A stretch of 64,000 nt of DNA from Hypericum androsaemum. Lineage: Eukaryota > Streptophyta > Magnoliopsida > Malpighiales > Hypericaceae. The first letter of the stretch is position 1. Each line of letters starts with the position of its first letter. The stretch lies in NCBI GenBank assembly GCA_963995505.1, contig OZ023186.1, positions 19,103,570-19,167,569 of the forward strand, written 5' to 3'. The notes beneath the pieces are model-generated. The model saw nothing but the letters and a program-made list of their open reading frames with translations, ran no database searches and was not told the DNA's origin. Position numbers and translations under genes: made by a program. Positions 30,716-42,190 of this stretch are shown piece after piece.

Positions 30716-32420
30716 AGTAAGGCTCTGTTCTTAGCAAAGGTTGCCGCGTTTGCCATCTACATGGGCCGGATACCAAGTCCCCCTCCTTTTTAGGAAGGCA
30801 TATAGTGGCCCAGCTAACCAATTGCGAACGACTCCTCTCTCCATCATATCCCTAGATGAACTCCCTCGTACAACGATCCATTTCTGCACACAAGAAAATA
30901 GGAAGTACATCAGTTTGCATAATATGAGAGGGAACATCACACAAGAAAGAACGGCTAAAGTAATGCACCCTACAAGACTCAAAGTTCAAGCCTTCCACTC
31001 AGCCAGTCGTGCTCGCATCCAGTCTAAGACAAACTGGAATCGATCCCGACGCCTCCCAGTAGTGTTTGTAGGAACTATAAGATACTTCCTTAAATCCTGA
31101 GTCAGAGGGATGCCTAGGACATTGCTAATCTTACTAGCTAGGCCATTATCAACATTACCAGACACCATGAACTGCGACTTAGATAGGCTGACACGTTGCC
31201 CCGAGCTCGAACAAAACTCAATTAGAAGTCCTCTCACAACCAACGCTTGATCAGTAGACGCCCCGAATATAAGAATAAGATCATCAACAAACATCAGGTA
31301 CGAGGAGGGGGGGTTGTTCCGACACGTAAGGCGTACAAGTTCCCATTGCCTTTCCAACACCAGTTGCTAGGGGTGAGCATTCGATATTCTGGATTTTTGG
31401 TATTCAATATTTCGGTTTACGAAATTTTTTTCGGTATCGACTTTTGAGAAATTTTAGTGAATTTTGGTAATATCAAAAATTTTGAAGTACTAAAGTGTAA
31501 GTTTACCAAGTATCATTGTACCAACTATATAAGAAAAAAAACTAAACCTACTCACAGAGATTCCACTTATAGAGAACAACGCCCGCCACCCCCTGCAAGA
31601 CTCAAAGTTCAAGCCTTCCACTCAGCCAGTCGTGCTCGCATCCAGTCTAAGACAAACCAAAATCGATCCCGACGCCTCCCAGTAGTGTTTGTAGGAACTC
31701 TAAGATACTTTCCTAAATCCTGAGTCAGAGGGATGCCCAGGACATTGCTAATCTTACTAGCTAGGCCATTATCAACATTACCAGACACCATGAACTGCGA
31801 CTTAGACAGGCTGACACGTTGCCCCGAGCTCGAACAAAACTCAATTAGAAGTCCTCTCACAACCAACGCTTGATCAGTAGTCGCCCCGAATATAAGAATA
31901 AGATCATCAACAAACATCAGGTACGAGGAGGGGGGGTTGTTCCGACACGTAAGGCGTACAAGTTCCCATTGCCCTTCCAACACCAGTTGCTAGGGGTGAG
32001 CATTCGATATTCTGGATTTTTGGTATTCAGTATTTCGGTTTACGAAATTTTTTTCGGTATCGACTTTTGAGAAATTTTAGTGAATTTTGGTAATATCAAA
32101 AATTTTGAAGTACTAAAGTGTAAGTTTACCAAGTATCATTGTACCAACTATATAAGAAAAAAAACTAAACCTACTCACAGAGATTCCACTTATAGAGAAC
32201 AACGCCCGCCACCCCCTGCAAGACTCAAAGTTCAAGCCTTCCACTCAGCCAGTCGTGCTCGCATCCAGTCTAAGACAAACTGGAATCGATCCCGACGCCT
32301 CCCAGTAGTGTTTGTAGGAACTCTAAGATACTTCCCTAAATCCTGAGTCAGAGGGATGCCCAGGACATTGCTAATCTTACTAGCTAGGCCATTATCAACA
32401 TTACCAGACACTATGAAGAC
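30716..32420 (-). mobile_element. LINE RT fragment in a 623-bp tandem array
   Basis: Minus strand LINE reverse transcriptase: SSYLMFVDDLILIF (catalytic FVDD), then SSSGQRVSLSKSQFMVSGNV, KYLIVPTNTTGRRRDRF and RLAEWKA, continuing in the first copy into SLVGCITLAVL... and VSWATICLPKKEGDL. The unit repeats with a period of exactly 623 bp: reading frames end at 30986, 31609 and 32232, the third copy being partial. Each unit also carries a segment starting TAGGGGTGAGCATTCGATAT that resembles a MITE end. Units differ by only a few substitutions, so the amplification is recent. Confidence 0.85.
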
Positions 32421-33425
32421 ATATTGAACTTGAATAACAAGGACCATATCTCTAATTATGATAAATCTGAGAAAAATTTATCGAAAGAAATTTTATTAAT
32501 ATATTTATTAATGTTATTTTAATGTTATCTTAAAAAAATCTATGTAATTTGTTTTTGCCAATCTTAGTGGGGAAAAAAATATATTTAGGAGTGATATTTC
32601 TAACTCTCAATCCTAAATAGGAAAAAGGAAAGATAAAATTCAAAACCTCCAATACGATGACGGCCCCCATAGAATAAGTCCTCCAATACAGGACAACTGA
32701 ATTTGGTCTTAAATGTATAAATCATGTTAGGCCGGTCCTGGAGTGGAGCATAACTGTTGGATTAGGCCCAATAAAATTCTCGCACATCTGAGGGTCAATA
32801 TTGAAGCATGGTAATCTTGTACATTTACGTTCCTTTCTTCCCCTTCTATCTCCTGCATCACTCTCAATCTCTCCTCAACGTCGATCAGGGAGGAGACCCA
32901 GCGGCGACAGACTCGATAACGATGATGACAAGAAGACTCAACGGTGGACAGCAGGCAGGAGACCGGCGATGAGGGTTTTAGATGTGGAAGAAGCTCACCC
33001 ATGGTTACCGACGAAGAGGAAGTGGCGGGGAGGGGACGAGTCTACGGTTTTGCCTATGAGGGACGGGACCGAATGAAATCTTCTTCCCCGGCTTCTCAAT
33101 TGCCCCTGCAGCCGGCCAGTAACTCATCATCGTTGACGAGTCTGGGACTGTTTGTTGGCTGCTCGGCCTTGTAAGAACCAGAGGAGTTGCGGAGGGGCCC
33201 ACGAAGAGCCTTGGTCTTTTTGTTGTGTGTTTGAAACAATGGATTCTCTTGATCTTTTAGTTTCGAAAATAATGGATTTGTTGGGGATATTTTATTTCTA
33301 TTGTGTGTTTGAAACGGTGGGGATCTTTTGATTAGGTTAGGTATGGATTTTGTCCATGTCTAGAAGAAGCTTGAGCTGGGGGACTATGGTAATTAATTAA
33401 TCCATTAGAATTTATTTTTTTCTTA
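32421..33425. other. Intergenic, no recognisable gene
   Basis: Short GC-richer frames at about 32800-33200 show no domain I know. Confidence 0.35.
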
Positions 33426-34160
33426 GTTTTATTATGTTTTTCAAATGTTATGTCTGGTTATATCAAATAGTATGTTCAGTTGTGGTAAAATAATTTGTCC
33501 GATTATGTTAAAATGATTTGCTCGGTTATGTTAAAATAGTTTGTCTGATTATGTTAAAATGGTACACCCGATTATGTCAAATGACATGATTTACATAAGG
33601 AGAAACTAGTCTCAAGTTCCTCGTGTTTAAAAAATATACATTTAAGTCCCCCATTTTATTATATGTTCGGGTCTTTGGCTAGCATTAGTAACCTTTTTTT
33701 ATTTTTGTCCTTAAAATGACAAAAAAAATTTAGAACAAAAAATTAAAAAGATCACTGACGTCATCTCTTCATCTACCTCTAGCTAGTGACATCATCTCTT
33801 CGAACCGAACAAGAAAGAAACTTTTTTTCCAAACTGAACAAGAAAGGAACTTTGAGGACAATAACAACCAACAGAACTCAGCATCAGCACACAAGTAACA
33901 ACACACAAACAAAGGTCCAACAAGTAAAATAGGGCATGTCATTTGGTTATAACTGAACATGTCATTTTATTGTAAGTGGGCATGCCATTTTATTGTAAGT
34001 GGGCATGTCATTGTATTGTAACAAGGCCTGCCATTTGAACATAATCGGATCTGCTATTTGAACATAATTGGGCCTGCCATTTGAACATAACCAGGCATGT
34101 CATTTTATCATCATTGGGAGTACCATTTGGTCATTACCGGGCATATCACTTTGGATATAC
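33426..34160. repeat. Minisatellite blocks around a MULE end fragment
   Basis: 33430-33595 holds ~22-bp units in the reverse sense to 24 kb (GATTATGTTAAAATGGTAC-like). 33600-33800 resembles the left end of the 28.3-kb MITE (TCGGGTC...TTTTTGTCCTTAAAATGAC; GATGTCACTAGC on the reverse strand). 33935-34150 holds units like GGGCATGCCATTTTATTGTA. Confidence 0.6.
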
Positions 34161-34414
34161 ATCACGAAAAAAAATAAAAATAAGAACAAACGATTTTACT
34201 ATCTATTAATCCAACTTTACACACTTGAAAAACTATTTCAAAGAGGAAAGAGAGAGAAAGAGAGAGAGTGAGGGAGAAGAATGAAAAAGAGAAGGAAGAA
34301 AAGAGAAAAAAGAAGGAAATTTCTTCCTCGCCGGCTTCGCTCCTAGTCGACGTCAATTTTATTTAGGGTTGGAAAAAAGAGATAGTGAGGGAGAGGAAGA
34401 AAAGTACTCTAGGG

Positions 34415-35071
34415 TAGGGCTGAGCAAACTGGTCAACCAGGCCAGACCGAAGCCGGAGCAAATAAATTGGAACAAAAAATATAGGTATTTCATAAACTGG
34501 ACTGGATCAGATTTCACTTTGGTTCGGAACCGGAACCCAACCAGTGGTCTAATTTTAACCGGAACCAAACCCCATCATTAGTCTGCAAATTACAGAATAC
34601 AAGCTTCAATAACAAACAAGCTTCGAGTTCTAACAAACAAGCTTCAAGTTCAAGAGAACTGACGAGATGAGAATCTTACCTACCTAGAGTGGGAGATGTT
34701 GATGAGACGAGATGAGAACAGACGAGTCACGAGACGAGACAGAGATGCAGCCAAAATTTCACCAATTGTGGTCTTCGGGATCTAGTAATTTTGGTTTCCC
34801 CGATTTTGGCTTTGGGGAAAGAAAGAGTGGGAGTGGAGCGGCCGTCGGAGAAAGAAAGAAAAAGGAAGGCTGAGAAGTGTGTTTTAAGTTAGGTTTTTAA
34901 CTAAGGAAGGGAAAATTATAGTTTAGTTTGGTCATTTACGGTTTTTTTCAAAAACACCAGACCAAATCAGAAATCGAAATTTCCTTATTATGCAAAACCG
35001 ATCCAAACTATTGACCACTTTAGGTCTGATCTGGTCCAGTTCTGTGGTTTTCTATTTTTTGCTCACCCCTA
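34415..35071. mobile_element. MITE with TAGGGxTGAGCA ends (657 bp)
   Basis: Left end TAGGGCTGAGCAAACTGG and right end, reversed, TAGGGGTGAGCAAAAAAT; further inward both contain GGACCAGATC/GGCCAGACC-type blocks. Flanks CTCTAGGG and TTCCAGGG agree at only five of eight bases, so the target duplication is uncertain. Resembles hAT-type MITEs by its ends. Confidence 0.6.
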
Positions 35072-35289
35072 TTCCAGGGAAGGGAAGTAGAAAGAAAAGA
35101 TAAAGAAAAAAGAGAATGAGCCGGGAAAGAGAAGGAAGATGGAGAAAAGGAGGAGAGAAGTAGCCAAAAGATAAAAATACCCCTAGATATTTACAACTGT
35201 CAAATCTTTGCATAATCATCAAGATCAATGGACCAAAATAAATCTTGTATGGTATAGGAACACTCTATCTCTATTCGTACCGAATCCGC

Positions 35290-35402
35290 CCCCAACATTA
35301 AAAAGTATAACCAATATTTAACATTATATCTTTTTTTTTTCAAATAATGGTGGGCATATTAGTAAAATTTATAAAATATCAATGATCATAGATATCTTTT
35401 AT
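35290..35402 (+). repeat. Repeat shared with 60.3 kb in inverse orientation
   Basis: CCAACATTAAAAAGTATAAC through GATCATAGATATCTTTTATC; the reverse complement occurs at about 60289-60400. The match ends at TTTTATC, where the Gypsy LTR remnant starts, so it marks an insertion boundary. Confidence 0.75.
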
Positions 35403-35403
35403 C

Positions 35404-36540
35404 GCTCGCTATGTGTTTGCTCGGTGCTGCTCGCTCGCTCGGTCGATGTGCTCACCCGCTATGTGTTTGCTTGGTGCTGCTCACTCACTTGCTTGCTCGC
35501 TCAGTGCTCGCTCGGTGCCGCCCGCCTGCTCGCTCGGTGCCACTCGCTCGCCCACGTCGTGCTCGCTTGCTAAGGTTCATCACATTTTGGTAGAAAAACC
35601 ACATATTCCACCTCAGACCTCCGATTGAAATGATTCAAGTTTCTATAGAAAGATAAGATGTAGACCTACAATTTTATAGTTTATGCTGTCTTCATTTTCG
35701 GAGCGGAAGGAGGTCAAAAGACTATTAGAAGACAAGATCGCCTACCTTATACTCGCTCGCTCACTTGATGCTCGCTCGTTCGGTGCTCGCTCATTGGGCT
35801 TTCAGAGACAGCTTTATTTTGGTGGAAACATTCGAGATGAGCTGGAACCAAGTCAGTGCCTCAATGTGACTAAGGCGATTTAGACGTCGATACGACTATG
35901 ACAGTTTACGTTTCTCATTATGAGGCAGAGCCAAGTTGGCTTAGTCTGAGGCGGTTTCTCATCATGAGTCGGTAGCCAAGTTGGCATTGACTAAGCAGCT
36001 TCAGTTTCCATCATGAGTCGGTAACCAAGTCAGCATTGTCAAAGGCGATTTTGATTTCTCATCATAATTCGGTAGCCAAGTTAGCATTGTCTAAAGCGGC
36101 TTTGATTTTCATCATGAGTTGGTAGCCAAGTTGGCTTTGTCATAGATAGGTTCGGTTTCCATCGTGAGTAGGTAGCTAAGTCGGTATTGTCTAAGGCAGC
36201 TTCGGTTTCCATCATGAGTCGGTTGCCAAGTCGGTATTGTCTAAAGGCAGTTTTAGTTTCCATCATGAGCCGAAGCCAAGTTGGCATCATTTGAGGCGGT
36301 CGGCATTGTCTATATAAGGAGGGCCCGGGCACGAGACCAAGAGATCATCAATCAACCACACAACCAACTACTTTACTTTTACTTGTATCATTTTCCTTTC
36401 CATAGCACAACTATTTTTCCCCCTCTCCCTTAGACCGAGCGTAGAACTTTTTTCACCCATTCCGTTAGACCGACCTTGGAACGATCACTCTATACCGTCT
36501 CGGGAAGTCTTAGCGTTCTTGTACCACTTTTCTCACAACA
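35404..36540 (+). repeat. Gypsy 5' LTR remnant with internal repeats
   Basis: Starts in GCTCGCTCGGTGC-type repeats (35404-35580, again 35755-35795). 35915-36290 holds about six diverged ~58-60-bp units containing CATCATGAGTCGGTAGCCAA. A TATA box follows (TATATAAGG at 36311-36319), as expected for U3. Ends about CTCACAACA (36540). The canonical TGTTGGGACTC start seen in the 3' LTR is missing. Confidence 0.7.
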
Positions 36541-36608
36541 TATTTTTAGCACGCTCAGTGGGACTTAGGAGGACGTATGAGAAGGCGGTCTAACTTTGCT
36601 CAACCAAG

Positions 36609-38890
36609 ATGACCAAGAATAACCCGGCTCCCAACAAGGATGCCGCCCTACAACCCTCTCAACAAAATATTGGTAGGAATCCATCTATCACGCCACCAAT
36701 CAAGGAGCCGACCCTCTCAGTTACCCAAGAGGGTACCGAGAGAGGTATCACTAACCCGGCTCCTATCTTGGAATCGACTGATCAGCTTGTTGCCATAGCT
36801 GGCACACTCGATGTTATCACCGCTCGACTTGACAAGATTCATCGTGATAACAAGGATGGTCGACAAGGCATCGAGAATGCGATAAGATGTACCGAGGAGA
36901 TTTCTCAGCTCAGTGAGGAATCTTATCACTGGCTCTCCAACTATATCGTCAACCAGATCCAAGAAGTTCACAACTATGTGGATACCTCGATTCAAAAGGC
37001 GGCCAGTGAAAGCAACCAGCATACCATGGATTATTTCCACCAGACCTTGATGCCAACCATAGTGAATGAATCCTCTAAGGCAGCTGAGGCTCAAGCCAAA
37101 GGGAAGGCTATTTGTACCCATTTGCCTGCCAGACACACCTTCCACCAGCTGAAGGTCGGTGCCCTGCCATTCGACAAGGCGTCGGACATGGTTGGTGTAT
37201 TCGGCCAAAGGCCACCAGCCGGAGCTCCCATGTACTCAACGTTTCAAGCAACTTCAGGAAGGAGAACTCATGGAGTAGATAACTCTAATTCACACGAGAC
37301 CCCGAGGATGGGGACGAACAATGTTCAAATGGACCAGAGTTGGTACTAACTGCCCCCGACTCAAGAGCGGTCATACCCATCTAGGGTTGTGGCTGACCAG
37401 GGCTCTTTCAAAAGAGGGAGTATCTGGATGAACGCCCCATATGAGCCAAGGGTTCCTAATTCCATTCCAATCACTCTACTCACTCGACCAAGGCAGACCG
37501 AGTTGGATGAAGAGGACGCCCGCTATCCTGTCGCCCGACAGTTAACCTATAAGCCAACCCAGACAAGGCAAAACTGATGACAACTTCAACCCAAAGAGGA
37601 GGGGGAACCAAACTTGCACCAACCTCTTGATGGGCATCCGGTACCCAACCTCAACCAAGGAGCTCACCAGAGGGAGGAGTTGGTTGGGATGCTAAGAGAC
37701 ATGGGGTTCGAACCAAGGAGTACTCCGCAACCAAGATTTCTCAAACCCTACCAGGTGGACTTCGATAACATGGCCTATTCAATTGGGTATCGGATCCCAG
37801 ATTTCACTAAATTCTTGGGGGAAGAGAACCAATTACCGGTAGAACACATCGCTCGCTTTGTTATCCAGTGTGGAGAATCGATAACTCAAGGCGGATGGCT
37901 CTTATGCCAATTTTCGATGACATTGACCAAGTCAGCTTTCACTTGGTGCATTGGCTTACCACCGGGTTCGGTGCGTGATTGGGCTGATATGGAACAAAAA
38001 TTTTATAACCAATTTTATCGATCAGAGCCAAGCATCACCGTGTCCGACCTTGCTCGCATGCAACAACTTGAAGGCGAGTCAGTGGAAAAATTCATTATGC
38101 GCTTTCGCAAGGCTAAAAGTCGTTGTCCAACCAACCTCTCAGAGTATGAACTCGCTGCCATGGCCAAGCAAGGAATCTCTTACCGCCTATGCAAGAAGCT
38201 CGGAGTAGAGAGGTTCCGAGATCTCTCAGAATTGACTCAGAAGGCAATCATGGTGCAATAACTCATCAATGAGAAAGATAGTAGGGCTTCCTCCTCGAAA
38301 GGTACTTACCGCCGGTATGATCCTACACTTGAAATTGACCAACTTGGTGATGGGCAAGGCTTCGAGGAAGGTCATATGGCGGAAGAGATGGCGACAGAGC
38401 TTAAGGAAGGCAAGCCGTATGAGTGCGAAAGCCTTGTCCATAAGAAGATAATGGTCCCGAATGAGTTTAATTATTCTGGGAATTCATCTCAGCCAAGCAA
38501 GGGCTTTAACGAAGTTGGCCGAGAATATTTGTTCGATGTCACAAAGGCCGACGAGATTTTTGATAATCTTCTCCAAAATGGCCAGATCGTGTTACCATCC
38601 GGCCACAAGATCCCCGAGGAGAAGGAGCTGAAGTATTACAAGTGGCATGCAAGTAAGTCACACAATACTTCCAATTGTGTGGTCTTCCGCAACCAATTGC
38701 AGCAAGCAATCAGAGATGGTCATTTGAGGTTCCCCAATGAACAACCCTCAGCACCCTTCGGCGCACCCGTCACCATGGTGAGTGTAAGGAGGGATCACAA
38801 GGAGGTTAACCCCAAGAGAGGACGAACTCCCCAAAGAGACTTGAGAGAGAAACTCGAGAGGCAAGACGGACCCGAGGGGTAAGGCAAATC
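36609..38890 (+). pseudogene. Gypsy gag
   Basis: ATG at 36609 opens MTKNNPAPNKDAALQ and runs 246 codons. After a stop near 37350 the frame resumes with the core gag domain: IPDFTKFLGEENQLPVEHIA, then RFVIQCGE, TKSAFTWCIGLPPGSVRDWA, FYNQFYRSEP and FIMRFRKAKSRC (37614-38261). A further frame gives LVHKKIMVPNEFNYSG, then IFDNLLQNGQIVLPSGHKIP and YYKWHASKSHNTSNCVVFRN (38376-38882), which includes the W-H-x-H/C-type late gag motif. Stops separate the blocks, so no full protein is made. Confidence 0.8.
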
Positions 38891-39367
38891 CGGGGGGCAA
38901 GATAGGTGACAAGGTGATCGCCATCCAAGGATGATGAAATATTTCTGTCCTAAGGTCGTGGAGGATAGATTGAAGGTTCACCACCCTCGTTATAAGGTGG
39001 ACATTCTTGATGGAGCTAATCCATGTCGAAATATCTTCCACCGGCTTGGAGATAGAAGAGCTTCACCGGGATCAGCGGCTCAAGAAGGCCTGACCAAGAC
39101 CCAAAAGCAGTGCCTCGAGAGGAAGGTCCAAACCCAAAAGCAAGTTATAAGGGACCTCGAGAGGAGATTGGCTGACCAAAAGGCTCAACTTGAGGAGCAA
39201 ATATCCCTCCTCACTCTCCTACGGGTTCAAGCTCATTCGACTTTAGATAGAGGTCGACATGAGAAAACCAGAGACCCTAAGGCGGACAAGGAAAAGGCTG
39301 CCGTGGGCTCTGAGGAGAGTTCGAGCAAGGTACCCGATGACATAAGGGGAAGCTGACCCGTAAATGG

Positions 39368-40690
39368 GTGCCCAAGGTCAAGAGCAAAATTTATCCCAAT
39401 GAGGAAACCAAGGAACTCCCTCGTCATGGCAAGTCCAACCAGAAGAGGAAGGAGGTCATGGTTGACCTAGATACAGGCTATATCAGGTTCGGATCATTCC
39501 CCAGTGAGGTGCCAATCAATATGGTCTTCACTCTCCCAGCTATCTTCAGACCAAAGAAAAATCAGCCAAGTTACTTGGAGGGGGATGTGATGGAGCAATT
39601 GAGATCGGTGAGAAGTCCTTGGTAGTTTCCATCATTGAAGATTTCAGCAACAGTATCACCATCGCGAGGCCTACCAAAAGCATGTGCGAGCACCTCAAGC
39701 CTTTGTACATTACGGCTCATATCTTGGGAAAGTCGGTGGGAAGGATCCTCGTGGACAATGGAGCTATGGTAAATATCATTCCTTAATCCCTACTCCGAAA
39801 GTTAAATAAAGAATGAGAGAAGTTGATGCCAACCGATAAGATTATGACTGACTTTGCCAGCAAGGGTACTCGTCTGCTAGGGACGCTTACGGCCGAAGTC
39901 AGCGTCGATTCTACGAGTAGGGAAGTTGCATTCTTTGTCATAGATACGAAGACATCCTATAACTACTTTTTGGGAAGGGATTGGATTCATTCCGCTCAAA
40001 TCATCCTGTTTTCTCTTCATCAGTTCCTGATCCAATGGAAGCCGGATGGTAATGTGGAGATTGTGGCTGCTGATGCCAATCCTTTCTTGACGGCGGCCAA
40101 TTGTGTTGAAGTGGCCTTCTATGATGGCTCCATGGTGCCAACCAGTGTGGCACAGAGTGACATAAATGGCCAGATTATCGGCTATGCGAGCTCGGTTGAA
40201 AGGGAGGTTCCTTCCACCCAATGACCGATTAGTGCCACACCCGGGAGGCAAGCGCTTAGGCTCACCTTTCATGACTAATACGACCATCGAAGAAATGACA
40301 AGGCAGTTGGAGGTCTATGCCTTGTCACAATACGAAGCAGCCGAGTACGTCTTTGAAGACGATGGTCAAGACCCCATAGAATTGATAAGGATGAGCGATC
40401 TTCACCCAGCACCAACCAAGCTCGACGACGCCAAGGCGGAGGTGAAGGATCCCTTGAAGGAGATACTTCTTCAATCCAAGAGGGAGGCCGGCCCGTGTTC
40501 ATTAGTAAACGACTTTCCAAGGACTTCGAAAGAGACTTGGTCGAACTCTTAACTGAGTATCAAGATTGTTTTGCTTGGGACTATGACGAGATGCCCAGAC
40601 TTGATCGATCTCTCATAGAACATCGACTTTCGATAAAGCTGAGATTTCTGCCTTACCAACAACCTATGAGGAGAATGATGCCCGAAGTGG
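39368..40690 (+). pseudogene. Gypsy protease and start of RT
   Basis: The protease active-site region reads GRILVDNGAMVNIIP (39745-39785; D-N-G in place of the usual D-S/T-G), followed by stops, then LLGTLTAEVSVDSTSREVAF and TSYNYFLGRDWIHSA. The RT start reads DLVELLTEYQDCFAWDYDEM, then LIEHRLSIK and PYQQPMRRMMPEVV, and then breaks off. Confidence 0.75.
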
Positions 40691-40925
40691 TAGAGAGGGG
40701 AAGAAATGGAGTTTTTTGAAGTTTTGGCTCTTTTGGAAGAAAAGGAAAGAGTTGGTTGGGTTATATATATCCTTTGGTCAATAAAGGAACCCAATAAGAG
40801 TAAAAGAAGTGGGCCAGGCCCATTAAGTTTATGAGAAAGCTAATACCCATTAAAGTTTGTTAAGGCATACGACATAACACGCCGACACTTCTCATTGCCT
40901 CGAAGCATCGACATGCGGGGGACAT

Positions 40926-41455
40926 TGTTGGGACTCGAAAAAAGCCTCGGCTTTGGATTAAGCCAGATTTTCGGTTTCGTTCATTCTCAACTTGCATGCA
41001 CTTTGCTCGCCTCGCTCGGTCGATGTGCTCGGTGCATGCTCGCTCGGTGCTCACTCAGTGCCGCTTGCTCACTTGGTGCCGCTCGTTCACTCGGTGCCGC
41101 TCGTTCACTCGGTGCTGCCCGCTTGCTCGTTCGCTCGGTGCTGCTCAGTCGCTTGGCGCTCACTCGATGTCGCTTGCTCACTCGCTGCTGCCCGCTTAAT
41201 GCCCAGTGCGTGCTCGCTCACTCGGTGCTGCTCGCTCACTCGGTGCCGCTCGCTCACTCGGTGCCGCTCGCTCACTCGGTGCCGCTCGCTCACTCAGTGT
41301 CGATCGTTCACTCGGTGCCGCTCGCTCACTTGGTGCGTGCTCGCTCACTTGGTGCCGCTCGCTCACTCGGTGCCGCTCGCTCACTCGGTGCCGGTGCGTG
41401 CTCGCTCACTTGGTGCCGCTCGCTCATGTGGTGCTTGCTCGCTCGCTATGTATCA
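40926..41455 (+). repeat. Gypsy 3' LTR start with 18-bp tandem repeats
   Basis: Begins TGTTGGGACTCGAAAAAAGC after the polypurine tract. 41040-41440 consists of an 18-bp unit GCTCGCTCACTCGGTGCC and variants. Because 18 is a multiple of three, frames stay open and spell repeats such as ARSLGA on one strand and SERAAP on the other. These are not real proteins. Confidence 0.8.
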
Positions 41456-42190
41456 CGAATTTGTACATTATATATATTTTTAAAAACTATCTCATTCCAT
41501 TCTCTCTCTCACCCCTTGTCTCGTTCCTTCTGCCCTTTAAAGAAGTTATTCGAAAACTCCAAATCCCCCAACCAAAAACACCCAATACATTGTAGGAACG
41601 AGCTACCAATTCTTCTCAAGCACCAAGAAATGCAGGGAAAATCAACTAAGCTGGCACAGAAACAACCAAAACCCTTCCAATCCATCAAACTAAGCAAGTA
41701 AATTCACTAATCCCTAAATTAACCATCAGTGTACTACTAAACCTGCAACATTTACACAGAAACATCAGGGGGAAAAAATGCACTCCATGGAGAGAGAGAG
41801 AGAGAGAGGGGAAGGGGACCCGAGACACGGTGGCGCTTGCGAGTGTGGACCTATTCTATACGTTTTAAACCATGGCGTAGTTAAGTGTGAATCCGTGATA
41901 CTACAGTGTAGTAAAATGAACTTTTCCCCACGGAAAAAGATCGCTCAAAAGATCGGCCCAAGTTCACGAGGCCTAAGTTACACATTAAGAAACTCCAAAG
42001 GCTCCCTCCCTCCCTCCCAACTTACAAAAGAGAAACCGGCTAAGCGCGCGCTCATTTTCTTCTTCAAGATCGTTCCTCTCGTGCACATTAAGCCCGCCCC
42101 TCCCTCCCTCCCTCCCAACTTACAAAAGAGAAACCGACGAACCGCTCATTTTCTTCTTCAAGATCGTTCTTCGTCGTAGGTAAATCTTTA
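41456..42190. other. Upstream region of the 43.8-kb gene, with a duplicated block
   Basis: A ~96-bp block containing CTCCCTCCCTCCCAACTTAC and TTCTTCTTCAAGATCGTTC occurs twice (about 42003-42080 and 42097-42172). The pyrimidine-rich sequence resembles a plant core promoter or 5' UTR. The rest shows nothing recognisable. Confidence 0.5.

Larger units (their letters stand above)
35404..41455 (+). mobile_element. Truncated Ty3/Gypsy retrotransposon
   Basis: Order: 5' LTR remnant, gag (36609-38890), a coiled-coil-like segment (38930-39355), protease region (39368-40200), start of reverse transcriptase (40495-40690), polypurine tract (GCGGGGGACAT, about 40915-40925) and 3' LTR start TGTTGGGACTCG at 40926. 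Most of RT, all RNase H and integrase are missing: after PYQQPMRRMMPEVV the frame stops. Both LTRs are incomplete and both break within GCTCGCTC-type simple repeats. Several stops and frame changes lie within gag-pro. Looks like a non-chromovirus (Tat/Athila-like) lineage by gag, but that is tentative. Confidence 0.85.

Noticed and set aside
40895..41701. Long reading frames rich in ARSLGA, LTRCRS or SERAAP on both strands
   Set aside because: They are products of an 18-bp simple repeat in a Gypsy LTR; several frames and both strands are open for the same reason.
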